64,000 nt of DNA from [Limnothrix rosea] IAM M-220 (GTDB taxonomy: Bacteria > Cyanobacteriota > Cyanobacteriia > Cyanobacteriales > MRBY01), in assembly GCF_001904615.1 (NCBI RefSeq), contig NZ_MRBY01000003.1:39249-103248 (forward strand), in the 5' to 3' direction. The notes beneath the pieces were generated by a model that did not search any database, had not been told where the DNA came from, and saw only the letters and a program-made list of their open reading frames with translations. Positions 29,482-38,642 of this stretch are shown here, one piece after another. Within the stretch, counting starts at the first letter, position 1, and each line of letters opens with the position of its first letter. Position numbers and translations under genes: made by a program.

Positions 29482-29517
29482 AAAGCCCTGTTCCATCGAG
29501 AGCGGGGTTTTCTTTTA
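29482..29517 (+). terminator. Probable terminator of hemL
   Basis: AAAGCCC and GGGGTTTT flank a loop of about 17 bases, followed by TTTTCTTTTATTT. The stem is imperfect, but it lies 25 bp past the hemL stop and the T-rich tail is clear. Confidence 0.55.
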
Positions 29518-29573
29518 TTTGGATAGTTTAAGAATTAGTTACAATTGCTGAAATAGCCATAATTTAACGGTCT

Positions 29574-30827
29574 ATGAGCCAGACGAAGTCGAATTCATTT
29601 TCTGAGATGCCCAATAGCCAGTTGCCGGAAACTGAACAGTGTGGAGATATCATGCCTGCCACCTCTCCGACTCCTATTCCGCCGCCACGAAAGGATTTGA
29701 TGGAACGTCAGTTTTATTTGCGACAGATTGAGGCTAGTAATCCTTGGTTAATTCTTACGGCAGTAGGGGTTATGTTGTTGGGATTGTTGAGTAATTGGGC
29801 CTGGCTGGGGTTATCTGGAACGCTTGTGACGTTGTTCCTGTCGTTCAAAATTCTTGTGCCATCTATTAAGGAATGGCTGGCGACGTTTTTAAATGACCAA
29901 GAGCGTAAGATTTTAATTGGCTTTTTTGCTTTCAGTGTGGCGATCGCCGGCCTATTTAAATTTCTCGGCGTGTATGCCCTTGTCGGTTATTGGCTAAACC
30001 AGATTAAATGGGACGAATTTGGCTCGTGGGCAGATTGGGTCGGTGCGTTAGGGCAAATTATGATCGCCGTTCTAGCGGTTTATGTTGCATGGGAGCAGTA
30101 CGTCATTTCCCGGGATTTAACGATTCAACAAAATAGAATCACCCAACAGCAAACCATCGATACATATTTTCAAGGCATTTCGGAATTAGCGTTAAACGAA
30201 GAAGGATTATTGGAAGATTGGCCCCAGGAGCGCTCCATTGCAGAAGGTCGAACAGCGGCTATTCTTAGCAGCGTTGATGCGGGCGGAAAAGCGAAAATTT
30301 TAAAATTTTTGTCGCAGTCGCGTTTACTCACGCCATTACAACGGGATGGCCGCCTAGGTCGCCCTATTTTTGATGGTACAGGTGGCTATCAAGAAGATCG
30401 TCTAGATGGTGTGCGGGTGATTGATCTGGGTGTGATGCTCGCCGGGACGGATTTGCAGTGCATGGATTTACGTTGGACTGATCTGAGTGAAGCCAATATG
30501 GTGCGGGCAAATTTACAGGGTTGCGATTTGGCAAGGGCAAACTTGGCGCGGACAATTCTTGTGGATGCGAATCTGCGTGGTGCTGATTTGAGAGGCACAA
30601 TATTGTTTTATGGTTCCTTTGATCGAGCGACTCCGAGGGTAAAGGGTCAACGCCCTGACTATCGAACGGGTAAACACACTGGAACTGTCATTGAAAATGC
30701 TGATTTTACTAATGTCAAACGCATGAGCGAAGAACAACGTTACTATTGCTGCTCTTGGTGTGGCGAAAAATCCCGTAGCACTATTCCCGGTGGCTGTGAC
30801 GGTATTCCCAATCGTCTCGGTCGATAG
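29574..30827 (+). CDS. Pentapeptide-repeat membrane protein
   Basis: 417 residues. Three or four hydrophobic segments lie between about 58 and 185 (for example WLILTAVGVMLLGLLSNWAW and ILIGFFAFSVAIAGLFKFL). The C-terminal half carries about eight A(D/N)LxX pentapeptides in two blocks: TDLQCMDLRWTDLSEANMVR and ANLRGADLRGTILF. A Cys-rich end (YYCCSWCGEKS) could bind metal. Function is unknown; such proteins often sit at membranes as scaffolds. Monocistronic. Confidence 0.75.
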   Translation: MSQTKSNSFSEMPNSQLPETEQCGDIMPATSPTPIPPPRKDLMERQFYLRQIEASNPWLILTAVGVMLLGLLSNWAWLGLSGTLVTLFLSFKILVPSIKEWLATFLNDQERKILIGFFAFSVAIAGLFKFLGVYALVGYWLNQIKWDEFGSWADWVGALGQIMIAVLAVYVAWEQYVISRDLTIQQNRITQQQTIDTYFQGISELALNEEGLLEDWPQERSIAEGRTAAILSSVDAGGKAKILKFLSQSRLLTPLQRDGRLGRPIFDGTGGYQEDRLDGVRVIDLGVMLAGTDLQCMDLRWTDLSEANMVRANLQGCDLARANLARTILVDANLRGADLRGTILFYGSFDRATPRVKGQRPDYRTGKHTGTVIENADFTNVKRMSEEQRYYCCSWCGEKSRSTIPGGCDGIPNRLGR

Positions 30828-31402
30828 GGAAGTACAGCGAAGCAGAACCCCTCTATCGGCGATCGCTCTCTATCCGAGAACAGCAACTGGGAGCCGACCA
30901 TCCTGATACTGGAAGTTCCGACTTTAATTTAACCTGAGTTTTGCTTAAGGGTGCTCGGCAATATGACGCGGCGAATAAGAGAGCGGGAGATAGGGAGATG
31001 TTTTATTCAAACAATCCTAGCTTTCGAAAAACGCAGATTTTCGTTGGTTATCCGTGTCTCTCCCTTTGCTTGTCTCCCTTTCTCTAAAGAATGTCAGCTA
31101 AATTCTTATCCATAACTGACGTTAATTTAGGCGCATTGTATTTTCAGCAAGGCCAACATCAGTCAGCAGAGCTATATCTACATAAGGTTTTAGAAGTCTA
31201 TTTACCTGCTCTGGTCAAAGAACATCCGACAACTCAAAACTTACTTAGTTGGATTAATGTTTTACCGGACAAGACAACCAATTCTCAGCGGGAGATTTCT
31301 GTTCCCAAACTTATTCGGAAAACTAAAGAACTTAAATCTCACCCAATTATCATAAAAATTTTCAAATTACCTTTTCTGCTATTACGGCACAGTTATCGCT
31401 AA
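30827..31402 (+). pseudogene. TPR (kinesin-light-chain-type) protein gene fragment split by a MITE
   Basis: Left part (30827-30931) reads GKYSEAEPLYRRSLSIREQQ then LGADHPDTGSSDFN; right part (from 31124) continues NLGALYFQQGQHQSAELYLH. Together they give the standard cyanobacterial TPR pattern (AEPLY...REQQLGADHPDT...LNNLA). The element at 30932-31122 interrupts it. No start exists for the left part, which begins at the pentapeptide gene's stop. The right part can still be translated from ATG 31091 inside the element, giving a 103-residue chimera with seven MITE-derived codons. Confidence 0.8.
30924..31129 (-). mobile_element. MITE-like element, copy 3, inserted in the TPR gene
   Basis: Core 30932-31121/31122, about 190 bp, opposite in orientation to copies 1 and 2. 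Termini are ACCTGAGTTTTGCTTAAG on the left and, reverse-complemented, ACGTCAGTTATGGATAAG on the right. Target duplication TTAATTTA occupies 30924-30931 and 31122-31129. It is more diverged than copies 1 and 2, especially in the middle (30990-31070). Confidence 0.85.
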
Positions 31403-31497
31403 TTATTCCGTCTGTTCCGTCGCCGCTAAGTTCATCATTTATTCCCTTCTTGAGAGAGGCTAGGGGTGGATCTATAGTCGGTTTCGGCACTTTCTGC

Positions 31498-31537
31498 AAC
31501 CCCTTCCGGTCTTCGACCACCTTCCCTCAGGAAGGAC
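31498..31537. repeat. 40 bp double-hairpin repeat, copy A
   Basis: Within the unit GGTC-TTC-GACC (31508-31518) and CCTTCC-CTCA-GGAAGG (31520-31535) form two adjacent hairpins. The second copy at 55254-55293 matches at 36 of 40 positions; two of the four differences form a compensating base-pair swap. Confidence 0.7.
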
Positions 31538-31550
31538 TTTGGCCGATATC

Positions 31551-31591
31551 TGATACCTGTTCACTGATACCTGTTCACTGATACCTGTCCC
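31551..31591. repeat. Three tandem 14 bp units
   Basis: TGATACCTGTTCAC repeats at 31551-31564 and 31565-31578, then a partial unit TGATACCTGTCCC at 31579-31591. Found once in this window. Likely slippage-derived; no function inferred. Confidence 0.85.
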
Positions 31592-31766
31592 AAGACAAGA
31601 CAGAATATTCAGCCATAAAAAACATAAACCGAGGCAACACCAAGAATTTGTAGCCGAATTCCGAATAAAAGAGCAAAACCAGTGACAAAATTGCACCCTG
31701 AGAGCACCCCGATCGCCGAAAAAACTCTTACGATGGGACAATTGCGATCGCCCTACTGCTGCCCCA

Positions 31767-34700
31767 ATGTTTTCTAACCTGTTTATCAAGAAACCAATCT
31801 TTGCATTTGTCTGTGGGGTGATTATCCTGCTGGTGGGACTCATTACCATCCCAAGCTTGCCCGTTGATCAATTTCCAGAAATCAGCCCGACCCAAATCAA
31901 TATCTCCGCCCGATATACCGGAGCCAGTGCCGAAGTTGTCGAGCAGACCGTCACGAATATTCTCGAAGAAGAACTCAATGGTCTAGAAGGTCTGAAGTAT
32001 ATTTCCTCCACGAGTAGTAACGATGGTTTGAGTGCCATTGTCGCGACTTTCGATGCCAGCCGAGACAAAGATTTAGCCGCCGTTGATATCCAGAACCGTA
32101 TCGCTTCCGTGACCTCCCTACTACCCGCAGAAGTACAACGCAATGGCGTTCGGGTGGAGAAAAGCAGTAACAATATTGTTTTGGGTATTGGACTCTACGC
32201 CGAAAACGACGAATACAGCGATACCTTCATTAGTAACTACGCCGATACCTACCTTGTTGATTCCCTCCGAAAACTCCAAGGAGTAGGCGGTGTCCAGATT
32301 TTCGGTGAACGCAAATATGCCATGCGAGTGTGGCTAGATCCCAACCGTTTAGCCGCTAGGCAATTGATTCCCCAAGATATTGTCGCGTCCATACGTGAGC
32401 AAAACCTCCTCGTCGGTGCAGGCAAAATTGGCCAAGAACCCGCCCCAGCCGGACAGCAATTTCAGTTTGACCTAGAAATCCAAGGCGGTAGACTCAGCTC
32501 CATCGAAGAATTTGAAGATATCGTCGTTAAGGTTGATACCCAAGGACAACTGATCAAACTGCGGGATGTGGGTCGCGTAGAACTAGGAGCAGAACGCTAT
32601 ACAACGATCGCCCGTTATCGCGGTAGTGAAGCCGTTGCCCTCGGTATTTTCCAGCGTCCGGGGAGTAATGCCCTTGATGTGGCAAACCTTGTGATCGATG
32701 AGATGGATGTCCTCGCCGAGACATTCCCGCCGGGGTTGGAATATCGCATTGCCTTTAACCCCACCTCCTACGTTGAAGCCTCCATGCGCGAAGTGGTGAC
32801 CACACTACTGACGGCGATCGCCCTTGTTATTTTCGTTATCTTTATTTTCCTGCAAGACTGGCGCACCACCCTCGTCCCGACGATCACCATTCCCATTGCC
32901 CTGATCGGTACTTTTATCTTTATCAAACTCTTTGACTTTTCCATTAATAGCTTGACCCTGTTCGGTTTGACCCTAGCAACAGGCCTAGTCGTAGACGATG
33001 CAATCGTGGTAGTCGAAGATATTTCGCGCCTGATTAAAGAAAAAGGCATGACCCCTAAACTTGCCGCTGTCCAAGCAATGCGGGAATTATCCAGTGCAGT
33101 GATCGCCACCTCCTTGGTACTCATGGCGGTGTTTATTCCCGTCGCCTTTTTCCCCGGTACGACAGGTGCGCTCTATCGCCAATTTGCCCTAACGATCGCC
33201 TTCTCCATTGCCATTTCCACCTTTATTGCCCTCACCCTCACCCCCGCATTAGCCGGAGTCCTCCTGAAAAATTCCCCCCCACCCGACAACTTTATCGGTG
33301 TGATTTTCGGGCGTATTAATGCCGTACAGGACTGGGTACGTCGCCGCTACCAGAAATTACTCATTACCCTCACCCGATTGAAATATGTGGTGATTGGTTT
33401 ATTTACCCTATTGTTGGCCGTTACCTTTTGGCTCTATCAAACCGTTCCCAACGCCTTCGTGCCAGAGGAAGACCAAGGCTATATCATCACCATTTTGCAA
33501 GCACCCCAAGGAGTGTCGATGCAATTTACCAATGAAGTGATGAAAAAAGTTGAGGCCGAATTATTAGCTGTCCCCGAAATTGACGGCACCTTTGCCATCG
33601 GTGGTTTTAGCTTTGGTGGCGGTAGTACTTCCAACTCAGCCGTGATCTTTTCACCCCTAAAAGATTGGTCAGAACGCACCCGACCCGACCAGTCCGCCCA
33701 GGCCATTATCGGTAAGCTGTTTCCCTCTTTTTCGCAAATTACAGAAGCCCGCGTTTTCCCCGTAAATCCTCCGCCCATTAGAGGACTAAGTAACTTTGGT
33801 GGTTTCCAGTTCCAGCTCCAAGATCGCAGTGGACGGGCAGAAATTGAGCAGCTTGTCGGTGCAATGTTTCCGCTTTTAGGGGCGGCAAACCAAGACCCTG
33901 CTTTGCAGGCTGTTTTTAGTACCTATGCGGCAAATAACCCAAAATTTGATCTTGAGCTAGACCGCAATATGGCGAAATCTAAAAATGTCAGCATTGACCA
34001 AGCCTTCGGTACATTACAAACGGCCTTTGGTTCGAGCTATGTCAATGATTTTCAGTTAGGGCAACGCAGCTATCGGGTCTATGTACAGATGGACGGTCAG
34101 TTCCGCGATAATCCCGATGATATCCGGCAGGTTTATACCCGTTCTGACGCAGGGCAAATGGTTTCCCTCGGTCAGTTGATGAGTATCACGCCCACGTCTG
34201 GCGCTCAGTCGATTAATCACTATAATTTGCTGCGATCCATTGAAATTAATGGGGGCGCAGCGCCGGGGGTCAGTTCTGGTCAAGCTTTGGCAACGATGGA
34301 ACGGATTGCTGCTCAGGTTTTACCGCGCAACTTTGGGTATGAGTGGACGGGGACAGCCCTTGAGGAAATCCAGTCGGGGGGACAAGCACCGATCATTTTT
34401 GGTTTGGGTCTCATTTTTGTGTTCCTTGTTTTGGCGGCGCAGTACGAAAATTTCCTTGATCCGATCATTATTTTGTTGTCGGTTCCCCTTGCGATTTGTG
34501 GGGCGCTGACGGCGTTAATGTTGCGGGGTTTTCCCAATGACGTGTACTGTCAGGTGGGTTTGGTGATGCTCATTGGTTTGGCGAGTAAAAATGCCATTTT
34601 GATTGTGGAGTTTGCTAACCAATTGCGGGAGGAGGGTTTGTCGATTACGAAGGCGGCTATTGAGGCATCGCGGGAGCGTTTACGGCCTATTTTGATGACG

Positions 34701-34907
34701 GCGATTTCTACTTTGTCGGGGATTTTTCCCCTTGCTGTGGCAACGGGAGCTGGTTCTGCTAGTCGTCAATCTCTTGGTACTACGGTGTTTGGGGGGATGT
34801 TTTTGGCAACGTTTTTGAGTTTGTTTGTTGTGCCAATTTTGTACATTTTGGTCACCTATGCTAGTGAAGCGATTTTTGGGAAAAAGAAACTGGAAGGTGA
34901 AGTCTAA
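31767..34907 (+). CDS. RND-family efflux pump inner-membrane subunit (HAE1/AcrB-like)
   Basis: 1046 residues, full length. Twelve membrane helices with two large periplasmic loops. N-terminal FIKKPIFAFVCGVIILLVG and helix-4 proton-relay motif TGLVVDDAIVVVEDI (paired Asp) are seen; FALTIAFSIAISTFIALTLTPAL and LVMLIGLASKNAILIVEFAN are further RND blocks. It expels hydrophobic drugs or lipids using the proton gradient. No membrane-fusion or TolC gene is adjacent, so partners are encoded elsewhere. A lipoprotein gene follows 35 bp later. Confidence 0.95.
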   Translation: MFSNLFIKKPIFAFVCGVIILLVGLITIPSLPVDQFPEISPTQINISARYTGASAEVVEQTVTNILEEELNGLEGLKYISSTSSNDGLSAIVATFDASRDKDLAAVDIQNRIASVTSLLPAEVQRNGVRVEKSSNNIVLGIGLYAENDEYSDTFISNYADTYLVDSLRKLQGVGGVQIFGERKYAMRVWLDPNRLAARQLIPQDIVASIREQNLLVGAGKIGQEPAPAGQQFQFDLEIQGGRLSSIEEFEDIVVKVDTQGQLIKLRDVGRVELGAERYTTIARYRGSEAVALGIFQRPGSNALDVANLVIDEMDVLAETFPPGLEYRIAFNPTSYVEASMREVVTTLLTAIALVIFVIFIFLQDWRTTLVPTITIPIALIGTFIFIKLFDFSINSLTLFGLTLATGLVVDDAIVVVEDISRLIKEKGMTPKLAAVQAMRELSSAVIATSLVLMAVFIPVAFFPGTTGALYRQFALTIAFSIAISTFIALTLTPALAGVLLKNSPPPDNFIGVIFGRINAVQDWVRRRYQKLLITLTRLKYVVIGLFTLLLAVTFWLYQTVPNAFVPEEDQGYIITILQAPQGVSMQFTNEVMKKVEAELLAVPEIDGTFAIGGFSFGGGSTSNSAVIFSPLKDWSERTRPDQSAQAIIGKLFPSFSQITEARVFPVNPPPIRGLSNFGGFQFQLQDRSGRAEIEQLVGAMFPLLGAANQDPALQAVFSTYAANNPKFDLELDRNMAKSKNVSIDQAFGTLQTAFGSSYVNDFQLGQRSYRVYVQMDGQFRDNPDDIRQVYTRSDAGQMVSLGQLMSITPTSGAQSINHYNLLRSIEINGGAAPGVSSGQALATMERIAAQVLPRNFGYEWTGTALEEIQSGGQAPIIFGLGLIFVFLVLAAQYENFLDPIIILLSVPLAICGALTALMLRGFPNDVYCQVGLVMLIGLASKNAILIVEFANQLREEGLSITKAAIEASRERLRPILMTAISTLSGIFPLAVATGAGSASRQSLGTTVFGGMFLATFLSLFVVPILYILVTYASEAIFGKKKLEGEV

Positions 34908-34942
34908 TTTTAGAAACTTATTTAGATTGACAAGGGGTGAAT

Positions 34943-35515
34943 ATGGCTTTTTCTGACAAAAGATTTGGAATGCTGTGGGCAGTGGCGATCGCCGCCATGG
35001 TGCTTGTCGGTTGCGATGAGGAAACGATCCCAAACCCGAATATCAGTACTGAACCACCGCCCGAAACTTCGACAGTCATTTCCGAATCGGTTGAACCGAG
35101 CGTTTATTGGCTAGAGGACAAGGGCGATCGTTTTGAGCTGGTGGCAGTGCCCATGGCGACCACGAAGGCGAATGCGGATGAAAATCTGGAGCAATTAATG
35201 ATTGAGCTAACGGAAACTACTCCAGCAGGCGGCGATCGCTCCTCGGCATTGCCGGAAAATACCAAGGTGATTAGCCACAAAATTCAGGCTGACGGCATTG
35301 TGATTAATCTCTCGGAGGACTTTACCTTTGGTGGTGGTAGTGCCTCAATGATTGGTCGTCTAGGGCAAGTTATTTATACAGCGACAAGTATTGAACCGGA
35401 AGCTGCTGTTTGGCTGCAGGTGGAAGGAGAGCCTTTGGAAGTTTTAGGTGGTGAGGGTTTAGTGATTGAACAGCCGATGACCCGCGCAATTTTTGAGCAA
35501 GAGTTTGAATTGTAG
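34943..35515 (+). CDS. GerMN-domain lipoprotein
   Basis: 190 residues. A lipoprotein signal ends in MVLVGCDEE, with Cys24 as lipid site. After a Pro/Thr-rich linker the GerMN (sporulation/germination) domain runs from about residue 53 to the end: VYWLEDKGDRFELVAVPM through GGSASMIGRLGQVIYTATSI. ATG 34943 is chosen because AGGGG lies 5 nt upstream. In non-sporing bacteria GerMN lipoproteins probably bind cell-wall components. It may be co-transcribed with the RND pump. Confidence 0.83.
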   Translation: MAFSDKRFGMLWAVAIAAMVLVGCDEETIPNPNISTEPPPETSTVISESVEPSVYWLEDKGDRFELVAVPMATTKANADENLEQLMIELTETTPAGGDRSSALPENTKVISHKIQADGIVINLSEDFTFGGGSASMIGRLGQVIYTATSIEPEAAVWLQVEGEPLEVLGGEGLVIEQPMTRAIFEQEFEL

Positions 35516-35645
35516 TTTCTATTTTTTAGAATTTTGATAGAGGGGCAAACGAATTGTAAAATTCGTACCGGAACTGTCATTCTTGACTGAAATTTGGCCT
35601 TGGTGACTTTGGGCGATCGCCTCCATTATTTCCTGACCAATTTGC
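35515..35645 (-). pseudogene. Histidine-kinase C-terminal relic
   Basis: Read on the minus strand, 35515-35645 encodes EAIAQSHQGQISVKNDSSGT then NFTIRLPLY and a TAG stop. This is the last part of a HATPase_c domain and closely parallels the end of the intact kinase at 36350 (AKAIAQSHQGQISVKSDHRG). The upstream portion of that gene is missing; the Uma2 gene's 3' end overlaps the relic. I infer a decayed tandem kinase paralogue whose body was replaced by the Uma2 gene. Confidence 0.7.
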
Positions 35646-36255
35646 GAAATTTTCTAATAACAGTATTACGTCCTGCGATTTTACTCTCAGCTAGAAATTT
35701 GGGGATTAATTCAAGTAAAGGAAGTTGAGGGAATGTCGGGCTAGTCCCAACTTCTTGGTATGCGCCATTGATCAGCACATTAATTTGTAGCTCACCTTTT
35801 TCAAAACGCCAGAGTTCTGGGACACCGAGAGCCGCATAAATTGCTGGGTGAGTGCGGGAGGTGATGTCAATTTCAAGGGCGAGATCTGGAGGGGGATCGG
35901 TCGCTAAATCAATTCGACCTTTCCCACGGATTTTTGCTTCATTGGCGATATAAAAACATTGGTCCGGCTCTAGCCCTTGCAGTGAATCTTTCTTAAAAGT
36001 TGTAGACCCCAAAGAGCAAAATTCAATATCGAGTTCTTCCAACAACACCTTTACAAGATCGCCAATAATTTCTTTACTATGCTCATCTTCTGGTAAAGGG
36101 GTCATGATTTCTAAGGTGCTTTTGTTATAGGCGATACGACTGCTACGGCGTTCTCCTAAATCTTCGAGAATACGTTCAAATTCTTGCCAACTGACATTTT
36201 CGAGGAGGATATGTTGTCCCGGCGGCACGTGAATTCGCTGTAGTTCTAGGAGCAT
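35626..36255 (-). CDS. Uma2 family (DUF820) nuclease-like protein
   Basis: 209 residues of the restriction-endonuclease-like Uma2 fold, very numerous in cyanobacteria. Visible are VSWQEFERILEDLGERRSSR, the catalytic-type PPDLALEIDITSRTHPAIYA and VPELWRFEKGELQI. Members look like PD-(D/E)XK enzymes, but the native substrate is unknown and they may be mobile. The gene ends in, and overlaps, a kinase relic. TAACC-free upstream sequence offers no clear promoter. Confidence 0.88.
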   Translation of the reverse strand: MLLELQRIHVPPGQHILLENVSWQEFERILEDLGERRSSRIAYNKSTLEIMTPLPEDEHSKEIIGDLVKVLLEELDIEFCSLGSTTFKKDSLQGLEPDQCFYIANEAKIRGKGRIDLATDPPPDLALEIDITSRTHPAIYAALGVPELWRFEKGELQINVLINGAYQEVGTSPTFPQLPLLELIPKFLAESKIAGRNTVIRKFRKLVRK

Positions 36256-36349
36256 GGCGATCGCCCAATAAGTTAGCGGGGTAGTTCTATCTCAATTATA
36301 TGGATCTGCATTTTGAAACTAAGGCAACCCTAAAAATGCATGACTCCAA

Positions 36350-37681
36350 TTATGTTTCTGAAATTTTGTGTAATGGCACTATTACCTGAAATTTTGTGCC
36401 CCGATGGTCACTTTTTACGGAAATTTGCCCTTGGTGACTTTGGGCGATCGCCTTTGCGATGGCAAGACCTAGACCCGAACCCGTACTAGTACCACCGGGA
36501 TTACTGCGGGCAGGATCGGGGCGATAAAAGCGATCAAAAATATTCGGCAAAATGTCGGCTGAAATGCCCACACCATTATCCTCTACCGTCACCATAATTT
36601 GCTCTTGGTGTTGTCGTGGCGTTTTCGGTGGCGTGTCGATTGTGACCATAATAATTTTGTCTTTTTTCTGGTCAGTTTCGGGAAACGCGTAGGCGATCGC
36701 ATTACCGATGAGATTCGTAAAAAGCCGTGCCATCTGATCCCAATCGCCCAGAATAGTAAAAGGTTCCGCCTCTGCCGAATTGCCACGAATATCGAGATTT
36801 AGCTGAATATTTTGTTGGCGACTCACAGCTCGCTGCTCTTCAATAACTTCCACCAACAGAGCATCAAGGGGTAACGGCTCAAATTTCACCTGCAAGACAC
36901 CACTATCCGCCCGCGCCAAAAATAACAAATCATTAACCAACCGCCCTAGCCTTTGGGTTAACCGCTCAATCACCTTCAGATTTTGCTGGCGCGCATCGGG
37001 ATCTGGGTAGGCGATCGCCATCTGGACATTCGTCTGAATCATCGCAATGGGATTGCGCAGCTCATGGGAAGCATCCGCCGTAAACTGTCGCAGCTGTTGA
37101 TAGGACTCCTTCACTGGCTCAATAGCAATACCCGACAGTAGCCAACCGATCGCCGCCCCACAAGTAATCATGATCGAAATACCCAGACTCAGATCAATTA
37201 ACAATTTACGAATGGGACGAGTCACCTCAAACCACGGATGACTAACCCGCAGATACCCCAGCACATAACGATGGTCTAGCTCCAAACGGTCGGTAATTTG
37301 CCGCAGTAGATAGTCTTCATTAAGATGTACCGTTTCACCGCGAGGATTGTACATGACAGGTAAATCTAGCGGTTCCGAAAAGGTAGACCACAGCAATTCT
37401 CCCGTCGGGCTAAAGAGCTCCAAATCAATACGATCATCCTCCACACTAGGAGCTTGGGGTCGAAAACTCGCATCGATATTAATGGAGTAGCCCATCTCTG
37501 CATCCGGCTCAATGATCAGCGATCGCTCCACAACTTCCACCACGTGGGTTAGGGTGTCATCAATGCGTTCGATGAGAGTGTAGCGCACATAGAAATAAAC
37601 CCCTGTCGCAAAGAGCAGGAGTAAAATCGCCGTGATGGCGGTATACCAAAGAGCAAGACGATTGCGGGTAGCCTGAAACAT
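36350..37681 (-). CDS. Two-component sensor histidine kinase
   Basis: 443 residues. Two membrane helices (about 12-32 and 160-182) flank a periplasmic sensor of some 130 residues. The dimerisation box is FTADASHELRNPIAMIQ with the phospho-His; the ATP domain has LIGNAIAYAF (N box), VEDNGVGIS (G1), and GSGLGLAIAKAIAQ (G2), so it should be active. ATG 37681 (MFQATRNRLALWYTAI) is preferred, as the longer form would run into the upstream gene. The partner response regulator is not adjacent. It follows the PstS-like gene by 34 bp. Confidence 0.92.
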   Translation of the reverse strand: MFQATRNRLALWYTAITAILLLLFATGVYFYVRYTLIERIDDTLTHVVEVVERSLIIEPDAEMGYSINIDASFRPQAPSVEDDRIDLELFSPTGELLWSTFSEPLDLPVMYNPRGETVHLNEDYLLRQITDRLELDHRYVLGYLRVSHPWFEVTRPIRKLLIDLSLGISIMITCGAAIGWLLSGIAIEPVKESYQQLRQFTADASHELRNPIAMIQTNVQMAIAYPDPDARQQNLKVIERLTQRLGRLVNDLLFLARADSGVLQVKFEPLPLDALLVEVIEEQRAVSRQQNIQLNLDIRGNSAEAEPFTILGDWDQMARLFTNLIGNAIAYAFPETDQKKDKIIMVTIDTPPKTPRQHQEQIMVTVEDNGVGISADILPNIFDRFYRPDPARSNPGGTSTGSGLGLAIAKAIAQSHQGQISVKSDHRGTKFQVIVPLHKISET

Positions 37682-37715
37682 CAGTTTTTTATCAGAATCA
37701 GAACCATTGTGCCAA

Positions 37716-38642
37716 TTATTCTTGCGCCCCTTCAACGGTTTCCAGACCAACCGGCGACCCAGCAAAGCCTAAAAACGCTTCCACAGCCGGACTAGCAGGC
37801 TCTTGGTAAACATAATAAAGCGGTCTGAGATAGGGATAAAGATCCGATTCCGGGGTCACACCATCAATGGGCACAGTACGAACCGTTTGTTGGTTCGCAA
37901 TTTGAGCATAGGTCGCATAACTAATACCATCTCTGCCAAGGGCTCGCAAAATCGGTGTAGTAGCATCCTGTTCCATCATCGTGAAATTATCGCCATTACC
38001 AAACGCTGCATTATTTAGAACCAGTTCCTTAAAGGTTTGGTGAGTGCCGCTCACTTCTGGGCGATTAATCACACGAATCATACCGCTAGCATTGTTGCCG
38101 ATCGCCGACCAATCCGTAATAGACCCGGTAAAAATCCCCTGAGCCTGAGCCGTTGTTAAGCCCGTACTAAAAGGATTTTCCTTAGAAACCACAAGGGCGA
38201 TCGCATCAGTCGCGACAGGAATAGCTTTCAGACCTTGAGAAGACTCCTCTGGTTTAAGAGGACGAGACGTTGCTGCTATATCCGCAGTCCCAGCCAACAC
38301 ATCTCGGATACCCTCACTAGAACCACTAGCCGTTGTACTGACCGCAGTGCCGGGATATTGCAACTCAAAACGATTTTTTAACGCCTCATTAATCGTCACC
38401 ATACTGGTGGAGCCAGATACCCGAACAGTTGTGCCCTGAGCCACCGTAGCAGGAGGACTAAAGGGATTAGAAGCACCAGAATTTGATGGAGGCGTATTTT
38501 GAGTAGGCGTTGAATTTCCCCCACCGACAGTAATAGGTGGTACATCAGATTGTTTCAGAAAAAACCATGCGCCGACACCGAGAATACCGAGGGTGAAGAA
38601 AAGTGCCAAAATTAAAGGGATAGTATCGTTTTTCTTTGCCAT
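37716..38642 (-). CDS. PstS-family phosphate-binding protein
   Basis: 308 residues. An N-terminal membrane anchor (PLILALFFTLGILGVGAWFF), a Ser/Pro/Asn-rich linker, then the PBP fold with VRVSGSTSMVTINEAL and GSSEGIRDVLAGTADIAATSR typical of PstS and SphX. No transporter genes (pstCAB) are next to it; instead a sensor kinase follows closely. It may therefore feed ligand status to that kinase rather than to an ABC transporter, which is inference. Confidence 0.85.
   Translation of the reverse strand: MAKKNDTIPLILALFFTLGILGVGAWFFLKQSDVPPITVGGGNSTPTQNTPPSNSGASNPFSPPATVAQGTTVRVSGSTSMVTINEALKNRFELQYPGTAVSTTASGSSEGIRDVLAGTADIAATSRPLKPEESSQGLKAIPVATDAIALVVSKENPFSTGLTTAQAQGIFTGSITDWSAIGNNASGMIRVINRPEVSGTHQTFKELVLNNAAFGNGDNFTMMEQDATTPILRALGRDGISYATYAQIANQQTVRTVPIDGVTPESDLYPYLRPLYYVYQEPASPAVEAFLGFAGSPVGLETVEGAQE

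Larger units (their letters stand above)
31403..31766. other. Intergenic region upstream of the RND pump with short repeats
   Basis: No gene supported. It contains the 40 bp double-hairpin repeat (31498-31537) and three tandem 14 bp units (31551-31591), both listed separately. The remaining 175 bp before the pump start must hold its promoter; none stands out. Confidence 0.45.
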
